NCBI GenBank assembly: GCA_947589095.1
Contig: CANQBX010000007.1
Coordinates: 1 to 64,000, forward strand
DNA from: an uncultured Lachnospiraceae bacterium
Lineage (GTDB): Bacteria; Bacillota; Clostridia; Lachnospirales; Lachnospiraceae
Length of the DNA stretch: 64,000 nt
Direction: 5' to 3'
The position numbers and the translations under genes are program-made. Numbering within the stretch: the stretch's first letter is position 1; each line of letters opens with the position of its first letter. Positions 1 through 8,066 of the stretch are shown piece after piece. The notes beneath the pieces are model-generated. The model worked only from the letters and a program-made list of their open reading frames with translations. It was not told where the DNA came from and ran no database searches.

Positions 1-276
1 GGAAAAGTCATGGGTATTCGGTCTTTGATTTCATATGAAGGAGAGAACGCGAGGGATCTTCTTGCTGATTTCCATGGTGCGATAGACGATTACCTGGAAT
101 CCTGCAAAGCGGAGGGTAGAGAGCCGGAAACAGCCTATAAGGGAAGCTTTAATATCAGGATTTCACCTGAACTTCACAAAAGACTTATTATCTATGCTAC
201 CGCCCATCAGATGTCCTTAAACCGCTATGTGGAGGAAACTCTTGAGAATTCACCGGCGGCAAAAATTAGTATTTGA
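1..276 (+). CDS. hicB: HicB-family antitoxin, 5' end outside the window
   Basis: The reading frame is open from base 1, so the N-terminus lies outside the window; an in-frame ATG at 10 is probably internal. The visible part has the HicB hallmarks: the end of the degraded RNase H-like fold (ISYEGENARDLLADFHGAID), the DDYLESC helix, then a C-terminal ribbon-helix-helix (GSFNIRISPELHKRL ... SLNRYVEETL) that binds operator DNA. HicB normally neutralises the mRNA interferase HicA, which would lie upstream and is not visible. A GNAT gene starts 15 bases downstream. The family is clear; whether the module is complete cannot be judged here. Confidence 0.85.
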   Translation, partial: GKVMGIRSLISYEGENARDLLADFHGAIDDYLESCKAEGREPETAYKGSFNIRISPELHKRLIIYATAHQMSLNRYVEETLENSPAAKISI

Positions 277-291
277 ACGAGGTAGGTCATC

Positions 292-1077
292 ATGCATTTT
301 ACCAACGAAGATATCCTGCGGATTGCCATGCGGCAGTCCGCGATTGACGCAAACTGTCGCGCGGATGATTTTATGAAGACAGATAATGTCGTTGTTACGT
401 CCGTGCCCAATCCGAAAGCACGGAAATATCTGGCGCTTCCGTTTGCCTGCAACCTTATTTCCTACGGAAACAATATCGTCGCGTCCGTCGAAGAAAAATA
501 CCGCGACGTTGTGACGGATTACATCAGCCGCTTCCCGGTGGAGCACTGCTTCGAAACGCCTAATCTGCATGTCCTTAACGATGAACTGCAGAAGGATGGC
601 CTGCGCATCTGCTTCATGGCGGAATACTTTCTGCCGGATCTGCGGGAACTGAAAGTTCAGGACAGTCCTTACACAACAAAGCTGCTGCACCCGGAGGATT
701 TTGCGCTGCTTTACACTCCGCAGTGGGACAGCGCGCTGTGCGCAGACCGCCGGCATCTGGATATCTTGGGCGTCGGCGCGTACGACGGCGAATCGCTGAT
801 TGGCCTTGCGGCCTGCTCCGCCGACTGCGAGGATATGTGGCAGATCGGCATCGATGTGCTGCCGCCTTACCGCAGGCAGGGCGTCGCATCATCGCTGACA
901 GTCCGTCTGGCCATGGAAATACTAAAGCACGATAAGGTTCCGTTCTATTGCGCCGCATGGTCGAATATCAGGTCTGTGCGAAACGCCATTCGGAGCGGAT
1001 TTCGGCCCGCATGGGTCGAAATGACGGCAAAGAGCGTGGACTTTGTCGAGAAAATGAACGGAGGGAAACGGATATGA
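292..1077 (+). CDS. GNAT family N-acetyltransferase
   Basis: The protein has 261 residues. The C-terminal half carries the acetyl-CoA binding GNAT core: strand 4 with IGIDVLPPYRRQGVASSLT (the R/Q-x-x-G-x-A/G signature) followed by a final N-x-x-S-x-R-x-A-x-x-x-G-F segment (AWSNIRSVRNAIRSGFRPAW). The N-terminal ~110 residues are less conserved and may form a second, degenerate GNAT-like domain or a substrate lid. The start at 292 is preceded by GAGGTAGG. The next gene overlaps as ATGA, suggesting translational coupling. The acceptor substrate cannot be inferred. Confidence 0.85.
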   Translation: MHFTNEDILRIAMRQSAIDANCRADDFMKTDNVVVTSVPNPKARKYLALPFACNLISYGNNIVASVEEKYRDVVTDYISRFPVEHCFETPNLHVLNDELQKDGLRICFMAEYFLPDLRELKVQDSPYTTKLLHPEDFALLYTPQWDSALCADRRHLDILGVGAYDGESLIGLAACSADCEDMWQIGIDVLPPYRRQGVASSLTVRLAMEILKHDKVPFYCAAWSNIRSVRNAIRSGFRPAWVEMTAKSVDFVEKMNGGKRI

Positions 1078-1472
1078 AATGTTATCCGCAGGTGTATGTA
1101 ATGAACAGCCTCGAGGCGGTAGAAACATACTGCAAAGCCTTCGGCGCGGAGGTGACGTTTGCGATAAAGAACGCTGCCGGGACCGCCTACGAACACTGCG
1201 AGCTTTCGGTTAACGGTGAACCCATACTTGCCGCGGCGGAGGCGGCGGAACCCTACGCGAAGCCCTACGACGTCAGCGTGATCCATCGGTTGAAGTGGCA
1301 GACGATGACGTTCAACGCGTTTGAGCTCGGCAGCAGGGAAGCGGTGAAAAACGCGCTCGACGTTCTGAGCGACGGCGGCGTAGTTCTGGAACCCATCTAT
1401 GAGCTCCCCTGGAACAGCTGCTGCGCCACCGTCATCGACCGATACGGCGTGTGCTGGTGGATAGGAATTTAA
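1074..1472 (+). CDS. VOC-superfamily (PhnB/glyoxalase-like) protein
   Basis: This 132-residue protein begins MKCYPQVYVMNSLEAVETYC, typical of PhnB-like single-module VOC proteins (YxAYxFGAE-like: ETYCKAFGAE). It ends with the usual D-x-x-G-V-x-W strand (DRYGVCWWIGI). I chose the ATG at 1074 because it overlaps the acetyltransferase stop (ATGA) and has a GGAGGG ribosome site 7 bases upstream; an in-frame upstream extension to 948 exists but lies inside the previous gene. VOC folds bind metal and small molecules. No specific reaction can be assigned, and resistance or detoxification roles are only possibilities. Confidence 0.8.
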   Translation: MKCYPQVYVMNSLEAVETYCKAFGAEVTFAIKNAAGTAYEHCELSVNGEPILAAAEAAEPYAKPYDVSVIHRLKWQTMTFNAFELGSREAVKNALDVLSDGGVVLEPIYELPWNSCCATVIDRYGVCWWIGI

Positions 1473-1523
1473 GGGACTGCAAGGGCATTACGCGGAAGAT
1501 ACGCGGAAGATGCCAAAAAATGA

Positions 1524-1551
1524 TTGACTATTTGAACAGATATGGTAGAAT
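1524..1551 (+). promoter_or_regulatory. Sigma-A promoter upstream of the type III toxin remnant
   Basis: TTGACT (1524-1529), 16-base spacer, TAGAAT (1546-1551). It sits about 120 bases before the toxin start codon with a terminator-like hairpin in between, which is the layout of type III toxin-antitoxin loci. Confidence 0.6.
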
Positions 1552-1557
1552 ACTATT

Positions 1558-1656
1558 GAAGGAGAGTCCTGCCGACAAGTGGACATTCAAAAAGCGATGG
1601 TGCCGCCGAGATGGCATCACATTGCAGGGCTATGGCGACATGGTCCTGCAATTTTT
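1558..1656 (+). ncRNA. Candidate type III antitoxin RNA (ToxI/antiQ-like), probably degraded
   Basis: The stretch between the promoter and the terminator-like hairpin would be transcribed as a ~100-nt RNA. In ToxIN/AbiQ loci this position holds the tandem-repeat RNA antitoxin that the toxin cleaves and binds. Here no clean ~35-nt repeats are visible; only the short string GTCCTGC recurs (1566 and 1644), plus a small imperfect hairpin around 1603-1618. The call rests on position, not on repeat structure, so it is tentative. Confidence 0.25.
1621..1656 (+). terminator. Rho-independent terminator between promoter and toxin
   Basis: ATTGCAGG (1621-1628) pairs with CCTGCAAT (1645-1652), followed immediately by a T run to 1656. 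Type III loci characteristically place a leaky terminator between antitoxin RNA and toxin gene. Confidence 0.55.
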
Positions 1657-1669
1657 ACGGGGGAATCGC

Positions 1670-2141
1670 ATGGCGCAATCACAATTGGAAGTCTACCGAT
1701 GAGCGCCCTTTTCTGGGAGTAATCATTGTCTGTAATACACATAAATATTGTGTTCCACTGTCTAAACCAAAGAAAAAGCATGAGAAAATGCGGGATAAGA
1801 TAGATTTCAAAAAGATAATCTATGATGATACGCTTATAGGTGTTTTAAATTTTAATCTCATGATACCTGTCGAGGATGCACAAATACAACGAATTGATAC
1901 GGAAATACGTAAACATGATAATTCTGATACAAAAGAGAAAAAGATGCTTCTCCAAAAAGAATTAGCATGGTGTAATGAACATAAGAGAGATCTAATCAAC
2001 ACTGCTAATGTTCTTTACCAAAAGTATGTTTCGGGAGAGAAATTTTCAGCAAAGAATCAATGCTTGGACTTCAGAAGAATGGAACAAGAGTGTTATCGTT
2101 ATAATGAAAAACTTATAAGAAAACAGCAAAAGACGGAATGA
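1670..2141 (+). pseudogene. ToxN/AbiQ-family type III toxin, broken near the N-terminus
   Basis: The downstream frame (about 1697-2141) matches ToxN/AbiQ endoribonucleases along the family's length after the first ~30 residues: ERPFLGVI, HKYCVPLSKPKKKHEKM, IGVLNFNLMIPVEDA, then the helical C-terminus ending LDFRRMEQECYRYNEK. The normal N-terminal strand/helix is missing. In a different frame, an ATG at 1670 behind a GGGGGAA ribosome site encodes MAQSQLEVYR then stops at 1700; LEVY resembles the family's first strand. The simplest reading is a small deletion plus frameshift near 1697 that removed ~20-25 codons. GC is clearly lower than in the flanking genes, suggesting acquisition. Toxicity is probably lost. 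Confidence 0.75.
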
Positions 2142-2256
2142 CTCCTCCTTTCCGCGTTCTTATAATGTCATGATTGATAACTGAATGATGTAACAGTATA
2201 ATATTAAATGTCGGGGACGACAGTCCGACAAATCTTAGTCTATGGAGAAATCAGGT

Positions 2257-2519
2257 ATGTTAAAAACTGAAAGACTGACTCTTACGCCGTTTGATATGAA
2301 GCTCTATGCGCAGCTCTTAACTATACAAGCTCCGAATATGGTAAATATGAATTTTTCTACGAAGCGGACATCCAAAATGAGGCAAGTATCAAGCTGCTGC
2401 ATAAATTTGAAAATGACTACCAAATCGTTGAACCGCAGCCAGAACAATTAACTACCGATTCGGGCAAGGAGTTGGATTCGCGGGAATACATCATTAAGGC
2501 GAAAATGCACAGAATGTGA
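2257..2519 (+). pseudogene. GNAT (RimJ/RimL-type) acetyltransferase remnant, internally deleted
   Basis: The ATG at 2257 opens MLKTERLTLTPFDMKLY, the classic first strand of RimJ/RimL-type acetyltransferases, but the frame stops at 2451. In another frame, from about 2318 to 2519, the sequence encodes GKYEFFYEADIQNEASIKLLHKF, the family's C-terminal N-x-A-S-x-x-L-L-x-K-x-F element. The central acetyl-CoA binding region is missing. These are the two ends of one gene with its middle lost. The remnant shares the low GC of the adjacent broken toxin. Confidence 0.7.
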
Positions 2520-2533
2520 GAGGAGGACAATTG

Positions 2534-3175
2534 ATGAGCAGGAAAATCATAACGGTAAACGCCGGCCCAAGAAAAGGATGGAATACGGATACACTGATCA
2601 CGGAAGCAGCCAGAGGAGCGGAAGACGCAGGCGCGGCGGTAGAGAAGTTTGACCTGTTCCGCCTTGAAAAGTACACGGGCTGTATTTCGTGCTTCGGATG
2701 CAAGAAAGAGATAAACAAGGGCCGCTGCATATGCAGGGACGGACTGACCCCGGTTCTGGATGCGATCCGCGAATCAGACGGCCTTATCATCGGCTCTCCG
2801 AATTATCTGGGCGAGATGACCGCGTCGTTCCGCGCCCTTTATGAGCGGCTCATTTTTCAGAACCTGACCTATAACACGGAACATCCCTGCTGCAGCGCTC
2901 GCCAGATCCCTGTGCTGCTGATCATGACAAGCAACGCGCCGGACCATATGTATCAGGGACTGCTTCGGAATTATCAGCAGACTTTAAGCCGGTTTGTCGG
3001 ACCGGCGGAGGTCTTTGTCAGCGGAGATACCCTTCAGTTGAAGGATTACAGCAGGACGGACTGGCAGTGGACAATGTTTGATCCGGACGCAAAATACAAT
3101 AGGCACGAGACGGTATTTCCGCAGGAATGTAAGAAGATCTATGAGATTGGGGCTTCGATGTTCGGAAAGATGTGA
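2534..3175 (+). CDS. Flavodoxin-fold NAD(P)H-dependent oxidoreductase (iron-sulfur flavoprotein-like)
   Basis: The protein has 213 residues. The N-terminus has the FMN phosphate loop of NADPH-dependent FMN reductases (VNAGPRKGWNTDTL). A cluster of cysteines follows, C-x-x-C-x-x-C (CISCFGCKK) plus CIC, as in iron-sulfur flavoproteins and related multimeric flavodoxin reductases. Next comes IGSPNYLGEMTASFRALYER, which lines the flavin ring. I chose the ATG at 2534 because AGAGGAGG lies 8 bases upstream; the start is 14 bases after the acetyltransferase remnant. Electron transfer or quinone/nitro reduction is typical for the family; the substrate is unknown. Confidence 0.8.
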   Translation: MSRKIITVNAGPRKGWNTDTLITEAARGAEDAGAAVEKFDLFRLEKYTGCISCFGCKKEINKGRCICRDGLTPVLDAIRESDGLIIGSPNYLGEMTASFRALYERLIFQNLTYNTEHPCCSARQIPVLLIMTSNAPDHMYQGLLRNYQQTLSRFVGPAEVFVSGDTLQLKDYSRTDWQWTMFDPDAKYNRHETVFPQECKKIYEIGASMFGKM

Positions 3176-3305
3176 TTCCGTGCTGTGATTCCGTGCTGCT
3201 ATTTACCCTATTTACCGAATCACACCGCAGAATCACACAAAATAATGAAAACGCTTTACTTTTTCGTTACAATGACATATACTATATGCGAAAGGAGTGT
3301 TTCAT

Positions 3306-3575
3306 ATGGCACAGACAGTTAATGTGAACTTTCGCATGGATGCAGATCTGAAGAAAAGCATGGAGCAGACCTGCTCTGATCTGGGAATGTCTATGAGTAC
3401 GGCATTTACCATTTTCGCAAAAAAGGTAAGCCGGGAGAAGCGTATTCCGTTCGAAGTATCGGCGGATCCCTTCTATTCGGAAAGCAATATTCGCTATCTG
3501 GAACGGAAAAAGAGGGAGATTGACGAGGGCAGAGCGCATATTGCGGAGCATAGCTTGATAGAGGTGGATGACTAA
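3306..3575 (+). CDS. relB: RelB/DinJ-family antitoxin
   Basis: This 89-residue protein starts MAQTVNVNFRMDADLKK with the ribbon-helix-helix DNA-binding strand of RelB/DinJ antitoxins; SMSTAFTIFAKKV forms the helices. The C-terminal ~40 residues are charged and would wrap the toxin. The ATG at 3306 has AAAGGAG at the right distance; an upstream in-frame ATG at 3297 lies inside the ribosome site and is unlikely. The stop overlaps the toxin start (TAATG), the usual coupling for this pair. It neutralises the YoeB toxin and probably represses the operon. Confidence 0.9.
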   Translation: MAQTVNVNFRMDADLKKSMEQTCSDLGMSMSTAFTIFAKKVSREKRIPFEVSADPFYSESNIRYLERKKREIDEGRAHIAEHSLIEVDD

Positions 3576-3835
3576 TGCGGTTATCATGGGAGGATGAGGC
3601 CTGGGCAGATTACCTTTATTGGCAAGGAGAAGATAAAAAGACCTTAAAGCGCATCAATATGCTGATAAAAGATATACAGAGAAGCCCATATGATGGCTTA
3701 GGAAAGCCGGAGCCGCTAAAGGAAAACCTAAGCGGCATGTGGAGCAGACGCATAGATGAGGCCAACAGGATAGTCTATTATGAGAAATACGGCGGCATTA
3801 TTATCGTATCATGCCGGGGCCATTACGATGATTAA
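3575..3835 (+). CDS. yoeB: Txe/YoeB-family mRNA interferase toxin
   Basis: The 86-residue protein aligns almost collinearly with E. coli YoeB (SWEDEAWADYLYWQ, GKPEPLKENLSGMWSRRI, CRGHY). Glu46, Arg65, His83 and Tyr84, the catalytic or substrate-contact residues of YoeB, are all present at identical positions, so the toxin should be active. YoeB toxins bind the ribosomal A site and cleave mRNA during translation. It is co-transcribed with and overlaps the RelB-type antitoxin, and a strong terminator follows at 3874. It is intact, unlike the type III remnant 1.4 kb upstream. Confidence 0.93.
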   Translation: MRLSWEDEAWADYLYWQGEDKKTLKRINMLIKDIQRSPYDGLGKPEPLKENLSGMWSRRIDEANRIVYYEKYGGIIIVSCRGHYDD

Positions 3836-3873
3836 ATGAATGACGGTGGCCGTCTTCGGACAACACCTTGAGG

Positions 3874-3899
3874 GAACCCGATGCGTCGGGTTCTTTTTT
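3874..3899 (+). terminator. Rho-independent terminator of the relB-yoeB operon
   Basis: GAACCCGA (3874-3881 region) pairs with TCGGGTTC through a TGCG-type loop, followed by six T residues (3894-3899). It lies 40 bases after the yoeB stop. Confidence 0.9.
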
Positions 3900-3975
3900 C
3901 AATATGATTTACGAAAACCAAAAGATTTATTTTATCTCGTTCCGTTCGCAGCGTTGATTTATTTAGGAGATACTT

Positions 3976-4584
3976 ATGATTTCAGCAACAATTAAAAATG
4001 TCGATTTAGAATTCGAAACGGACGAAGCCCTTTTCTCGCCCCGCGGGATCGATGCCGGGACGATGTTCATGCTGTCTGTTGTGGATTTTCTTCCTGGAGA
4101 TAAGGTATTGGACTTAGGCTGTGGATATGGCGTTGTAGGAATACTGGCCGCAAAGCTGATCGGCGAAGAGAACGTAATCATGTGTGATATTTCTGAACAG
4201 GCAGTGGATTTCGCAAAGAGAAACGCGGGTCTGAACGGCGTACCAGATATCGACATCAGGCTGAGCCGCGATTACGATCAGGTAGAAGAAAACGATTTTA
4301 CGCTTATATTATCCAACCCACCGTATCACGCGGACTTTTCTGTTCCAAAACGCTTTATCGAACTGGGATTTAAGAAACTCGTCCTGGGCGGGAAAATGAT
4401 TATGGTTACCAAAAGGCTCGATTGGTACAAGAATAAGCTGATCTCCGTATTTGGCGGCGTTACGATCTACAGGATCAATGAGTATTTTGTTTTTGTCGCA
4501 GAGAAACGAAGCCAGACAGTCAAAAAGAAGAAAAAAGTTAAAGCGGGTTTATCAAGAAAATTACAGCGCAAAAGCGGCGGATGA
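3976..4584 (+). CDS. Class I SAM-dependent methyltransferase, RsmC-like
   Basis: This 202-residue protein matches the C-terminal catalytic half of RsmC (16S rRNA m2G1207 methyltransferase). It has FSPRGIDAGTMFML upstream of motif I VLDLGCGYGVVGI, the acidic ribose-binding loop (CDISEQAVDFAKRN) and motif IV NPPYH. NPPY is diagnostic for N-methylation of exocyclic amines. It lacks the N-terminal RsmC domain, as is usual in Firmicutes. A Lys-rich C-terminal tail (KKKKKVKAGLSRKLQRK) may bind RNA. AGGAG lies 7 bases before the start. It is flanked by terminators or intergenic gaps, so probably monocistronic. Confidence 0.85.
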   Translation: MISATIKNVDLEFETDEALFSPRGIDAGTMFMLSVVDFLPGDKVLDLGCGYGVVGILAAKLIGEENVIMCDISEQAVDFAKRNAGLNGVPDIDIRLSRDYDQVEENDFTLILSNPPYHADFSVPKRFIELGFKKLVLGGKMIMVTKRLDWYKNKLISVFGGVTIYRINEYFVFVAEKRSQTVKKKKKVKAGLSRKLQRKSGG

Positions 4585-4768
4585 ATATGCGCACGGGGAG
4601 CAGGTACACTGTATCATACGACGAAGGACTTTGCGGCAGAATTATGACCGTGTAACAACAGTTAAATAAATTTCCTGTTCTTTAACTCCTGTTCAATAGA
4701 CGATCGTGCCCGGATCCGCTATACTATATTCAGAATCTATTCAGAGATCACAAAGGAGGCAGCGGATT

Positions 4769-5794
4769 ATGACGATCGGGGATGTTATCAAAAAATACAG
4801 AAAGAATCTGGGCTTGACGCAGGAGGAGATGGCAGCGCGCCTCGGCGTGACCGCTCCCGCCGTCAATAAATGGGAGAAAGGCAATACGCTTCCGGATGTC
4901 GCGCTGCTTGCTCCGATCGCGCGGCTGCTTGGCATTACCACGGATGAGCTTCTGGCCTTCCATGACGAGCTGACCGACGAAGAGATCAACCGGTATCTGA
5001 AGCAGGTTCAAAAGGATCTGGAGAGCAAAGACTTCGATGACGTATTCCGTTCCGTAAAAGAAAAGATCGAGGAGTATCCGAATTGCGAAAAACTGATCTG
5101 GCAGGCGGCCGTCATTCTGGACGCGGGACGAATGGCGGCAGGAATTCCGGACGAGGAAGACTATGATCGTGTGATATTTGGATGGTACGAAAGGTGCCTG
5201 CTCTCCGGAGACGAACGGATCCGCAATCAGGCGGCGGATTCATTGTTCCACGCGTATTTCCGGAAAGAGGATTATGAGAAAGCAGCCGGGTATCTGGATT
5301 ATTTCTCGCTGGAGAATCCGGAACGTAAAGAGGCGCTCGTAAACAGCAGGACTGGGAAGCGGGCAGAGGCTTACCGCGCGTACGAGGAACTGATCTTCAT
5401 CGGATACCAGCACCTGCAGATGACGTTAAATGATCTGCGCGCTCTTTATATGGAGGACGGTGATCATGAGATGGCGAGAAAGCTGGTTGAGGTCTCGTCC
5501 TCTGCCGCTTCCGTATTTGAAATGGGCGGGTATAACGAAGTCTGTTATGGACTGGAGGTCGCAGTATGGGAGAAGAACGCCGCATGGACGTCACAGATTA
5601 TGCGGGAGATACTGGACCGGATCGGTACGATCGGCGATTTTACAAAGTCCAGGCTCTATCAGCATATGACGTTCAAAACAACCGATCCTGATTTTGCGGC
5701 CGGATTAAAGCAGAAGCTTTTGGAATCTCTGGGTGACGAAACGTTTGATTATATGCAGGGGAATGAGGATTGGGAAACGCTGAAAGCAGGATGA
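4769..5794 (+). CDS. HTH (XRE/Cro) regulator with TPR-like C-terminal domain
   Basis: The protein has 341 residues. Residues ~4-60 form an XRE helix-turn-helix (TQEEMAARLGVTAPAVNKWE, then LPDVALLAPIARLLGITTDELL), which binds DNA. The remaining ~270 residues are helical and resemble tetratricopeptide repeats, a layout common in Lachnospiraceae XRE regulators; no sensor chemistry is apparent. I chose the ATG at 4769 because AAAGGAGG is 9 bases upstream and TIGDVIKKYRK is the usual N-terminus. A TATACT -10-like element lies at 4720. A terminator follows the gene. The target is unknown. Confidence 0.85.
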   Translation: MTIGDVIKKYRKNLGLTQEEMAARLGVTAPAVNKWEKGNTLPDVALLAPIARLLGITTDELLAFHDELTDEEINRYLKQVQKDLESKDFDDVFRSVKEKIEEYPNCEKLIWQAAVILDAGRMAAGIPDEEDYDRVIFGWYERCLLSGDERIRNQAADSLFHAYFRKEDYEKAAGYLDYFSLENPERKEALVNSRTGKRAEAYRAYEELIFIGYQHLQMTLNDLRALYMEDGDHEMARKLVEVSSSAASVFEMGGYNEVCYGLEVAVWEKNAAWTSQIMREILDRIGTIGDFTKSRLYQHMTFKTTDPDFAAGLKQKLLESLGDETFDYMQGNEDWETLKAG

Positions 5795-5828
5795 AAGCTG
5801 GCTGTAAATATCGCGGGGAATCCAAGTC

Positions 5829-5866
5829 AGGGACAGTCCGGAATCATGGATTGTCTCTGATTTTTT
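5829..5866 (+). terminator. Terminator of the HTH regulator gene
   Basis: AGGGACAGTCC (5829-5839) pairs, with two G-T wobbles, with GGATTGTCTCT (5848-5858). A T6 run follows at 5861-5866. Confidence 0.75.
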
Positions 5867-5893
5867 ATTCTGACATATTTTTCTTGATGATCA

Positions 5894-5926
5894 TGAGATT
5901 TTCGGATGAGTTTCACCGTCTAATAG
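5894..5926 (+). promoter_or_regulatory. Candidate ECF-sigma autoregulatory promoter
   Basis: TGAGAT (5894-5899), 17-base spacer, then CGTCTAATAG (5917-5926). A CGTC -10 core followed by TAATA is typical of ECF promoters in Firmicutes, and it lies ~120 bases before the ECF sigma gene. The -35 is an imperfect match to TGAAAC. Autoregulation is inferred. Confidence 0.5.
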
Positions 5927-6044
5927 ATGTATACAGTACAGTGAACGTTCACGAAGAATTGCAGCATAAATCAGTCACAGACACAGCGGCGCGGAACCAT
6001 GGCAGCCGCACTGCCAAACAGACAGAAAGGCACAGGAAGAGCCT

Positions 6045-6587
6045 ATGGAGATAACGGAGATTCACCTGGAAACAGAGAAGAACGATGGCTTCGAGCAACA
6101 GCTCGTTGCCCGCGCGAAAAGCCGGGATCCTGACGCGTTCGTCAGCCTGATGCAGCTTCACGCGAAGAGAATGTACCGAGTCGCGCTGGCGATCCTCTTA
6201 AATGATGAGGACGCGGCCGACGCGATCCAGGATACGATCCTGACCTGCTGGGAGAAGATGCATTCGCTTCGGGATGACCGGTATTTCAGTACCTGGATGA
6301 CCCGGATCCTGATCCGCAAATGCTATGATCTGCGGGATGAGAGGCGTCGCTACGCGGACATTGAGGAGATGCCGGAGCCGGCGGAGGAAGATCATTACAA
6401 TCTGGAACTGAAGGAAGCGCTGGCGACTCTCGATGAGAAATACCGTGTCATAATGGTTCTCTTCTACGCGGAGGGCTATCGGACCGACGAGATCGCCCAG
6501 ATCCTGCGGATCCCGAAAAGTACGGTCCAGACGCGGCTTCAGCGCGGTCGGGAGAAGCTGGCGAGGTATTACCGGGACGGGGAGTAA
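6045..6587 (+). CDS. ECF-subfamily RNA polymerase sigma factor
   Basis: The protein has 180 residues. Region 2 is visible as FVSLMQLHAKRMYRVALAIL ... DAADAIQDTILTCWEKMHSLRDDRYFSTWM, covering core binding and -10 recognition. Region 4 carries the HTH (EGYRTDEIAQILRIPKSTVQTRLQRGREKL) for the -35. Size and the absence of regions 1 and 3 define the ECF class. The partner DUF4179 membrane protein begins 43 bases downstream, and an ECF-like promoter lies upstream, fitting an autoregulated sigma/anti-sigma operon that senses envelope stress. Confidence 0.93.
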   Translation: MEITEIHLETEKNDGFEQQLVARAKSRDPDAFVSLMQLHAKRMYRVALAILLNDEDAADAIQDTILTCWEKMHSLRDDRYFSTWMTRILIRKCYDLRDERRRYADIEEMPEPAEEDHYNLELKEALATLDEKYRVIMVLFYAEGYRTDEIAQILRIPKSTVQTRLQRGREKLARYYRDGE

Positions 6588-6630
6588 ACGGAGAAATGAC
6601 CGACACAATCTTACGAAGAGGAGATACAGG

Positions 6631-7869
6631 ATGAAAAACAGAGAATTCTATGTATTTAGAGAAGAAACAGAGCTGCCGGACGTGGTAAATGAGAAAATGA
6701 ACGCGGCATTCCGGCAGATCCGGGAGACATCCGGGCAGCGGACAGGCAGAATTTACGGCTTGCGGACGCGGCAATCCAGGGAGCGTGCCACCGGCACACT
6801 TCCCGCATGGAAATATCGTCGTACGGCGGCTGCCGCGGCGTGCGCGGCGCTCCTGGCGGCAGGAGTGATCACGGCGGCCGCCGCGGCTTACACCTACTGG
6901 GGCCGCGGAATGAGCGGCGCTCTGAAGGCATCGCCTGAGCAGCAGAAAGAACTGACGGAGCAGGGGATGGCTGTTGTGTTTTCCGAAAGCACCGCGGCCG
7001 AAACCGGTTCTGACACAACAGAAGAAAATTCGGCAATACAGAAGATCGCGCCGGTCACGGTAAACGGTGTCACCATCGCGCCGCATACAACCGTCGCTGC
7101 CGGCGACTGTGTGTGGATTTCCTTCACGGTGGACGGCTTCGCGCTTCCGGATGGAGCGGAGCCGGGCTTTGATAACGTGGATTTTCACGGGTTCGGCGAC
7201 GACCTGCGCGGACGGACCAGCTGGTTCAACGCCTGCCACAGCTTCTACGACGGAATCGTTTCCGACGGCAGCGGTCATCCGGTCTACGAGGACGGGACGG
7301 TTCCGGACGGCCAATTGGTGCCTCGGTATACGGATGAAAACGGTACAATGGAGTATATTTTACAGATATCGGCAGATACGGACGACAGCTTTCTGGGCCG
7401 GGAACTCCATATCACATTTCACGATCTGGGAACCTTCGATCGGGGTACATTCCGTAAGCTTACGGAGGGAAGCTGGGATTTTACCATCCCGCTCTCCGGC
7501 AGCGACGCCTACCGGACATTTGCCGCCGCGGATCCCATCGGAGAAACCGGGATTATAGTAAAGGAACTGGAGATATCGCCGGTGTCGGTCCGGGCGTTGC
7601 TGTCTGTTCCGGCCGGAACCGATCCGGAATTTGTCTCGGAACTGACCTATCCCTGCGGCCTTCAGTTTAAGGACGGAACCATGCTGCCGTTTCTTTCTGA
7701 CGGCGGTGGCGGCTCCTTTACGGATGATACGAAGACGGAATACCGGATCATGCATCCATTCGAACGGATCATCGATCTGGCGCAGGTGGACGCGCTGGTC
7801 CTGCAGAATCCGGATGAAGCGGGGAAGCCGCGGGGAGAGAACAGTTATTATATCATTCCTCTGAAATAA
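6631..7869 (+). CDS. DUF4179-type membrane-anchored anti-sigma factor
   Basis: The protein has 412 residues. A ~65-residue basic cytoplasmic N-terminus is followed by one Ala-rich membrane segment (about residues 66-88), then a long extracytoplasmic region. The part just outside the membrane has the DUF4179 look: LKASPEQQKELTEQGMAVVF, then APVTVNGVTIAPHTTVAAGD and later PDGAEPGFDNVDFHG. It starts 43 bases after the ECF sigma gene behind AGAGGAG. DUF4179 proteins paired with ECF sigma factors are taken to hold the sigma at the membrane until a signal arrives; the signal here is unknown. Confidence 0.8.
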   Translation: MKNREFYVFREETELPDVVNEKMNAAFRQIRETSGQRTGRIYGLRTRQSRERATGTLPAWKYRRTAAAAACAALLAAGVITAAAAAYTYWGRGMSGALKASPEQQKELTEQGMAVVFSESTAAETGSDTTEENSAIQKIAPVTVNGVTIAPHTTVAAGDCVWISFTVDGFALPDGAEPGFDNVDFHGFGDDLRGRTSWFNACHSFYDGIVSDGSGHPVYEDGTVPDGQLVPRYTDENGTMEYILQISADTDDSFLGRELHITFHDLGTFDRGTFRKLTEGSWDFTIPLSGSDAYRTFAAADPIGETGIIVKELEISPVSVRALLSVPAGTDPEFVSELTYPCGLQFKDGTMLPFLSDGGGGSFTDDTKTEYRIMHPFERIIDLAQVDALVLQNPDEAGKPRGENSYYIIPLK

Positions 7870-8066
7870 AGAGCGTCGCTGGCACCCTGCCTGCATGAAA
7901 ACATAAATGCGCCGCTGCGAAGCAGATCCCATGTCAGCTGAGCAGCGGCTTTCTGTATGGTTTGTCTGTTACGGATTCATCATCGACAGCCGGGCAGAAG
8001 AACAGCCAGTTATAAGTCCGCTGAGTACCAATATCTTTGACATGGCAGGTAAGAACAAAAGAGTCA

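Noticed and set aside
1451-1702. 83-codon frame ahead of the toxin remnant
   Set aside because: It runs through the promoter, terminator hairpin and broken toxin start; no coding character of its own. Only its last 11 codons matter, as the toxin start.
5770-6054. 94-codon frame between the HTH and ECF genes
   Set aside because: It crosses a terminator and an ECF-type promoter and overlaps both neighbours.
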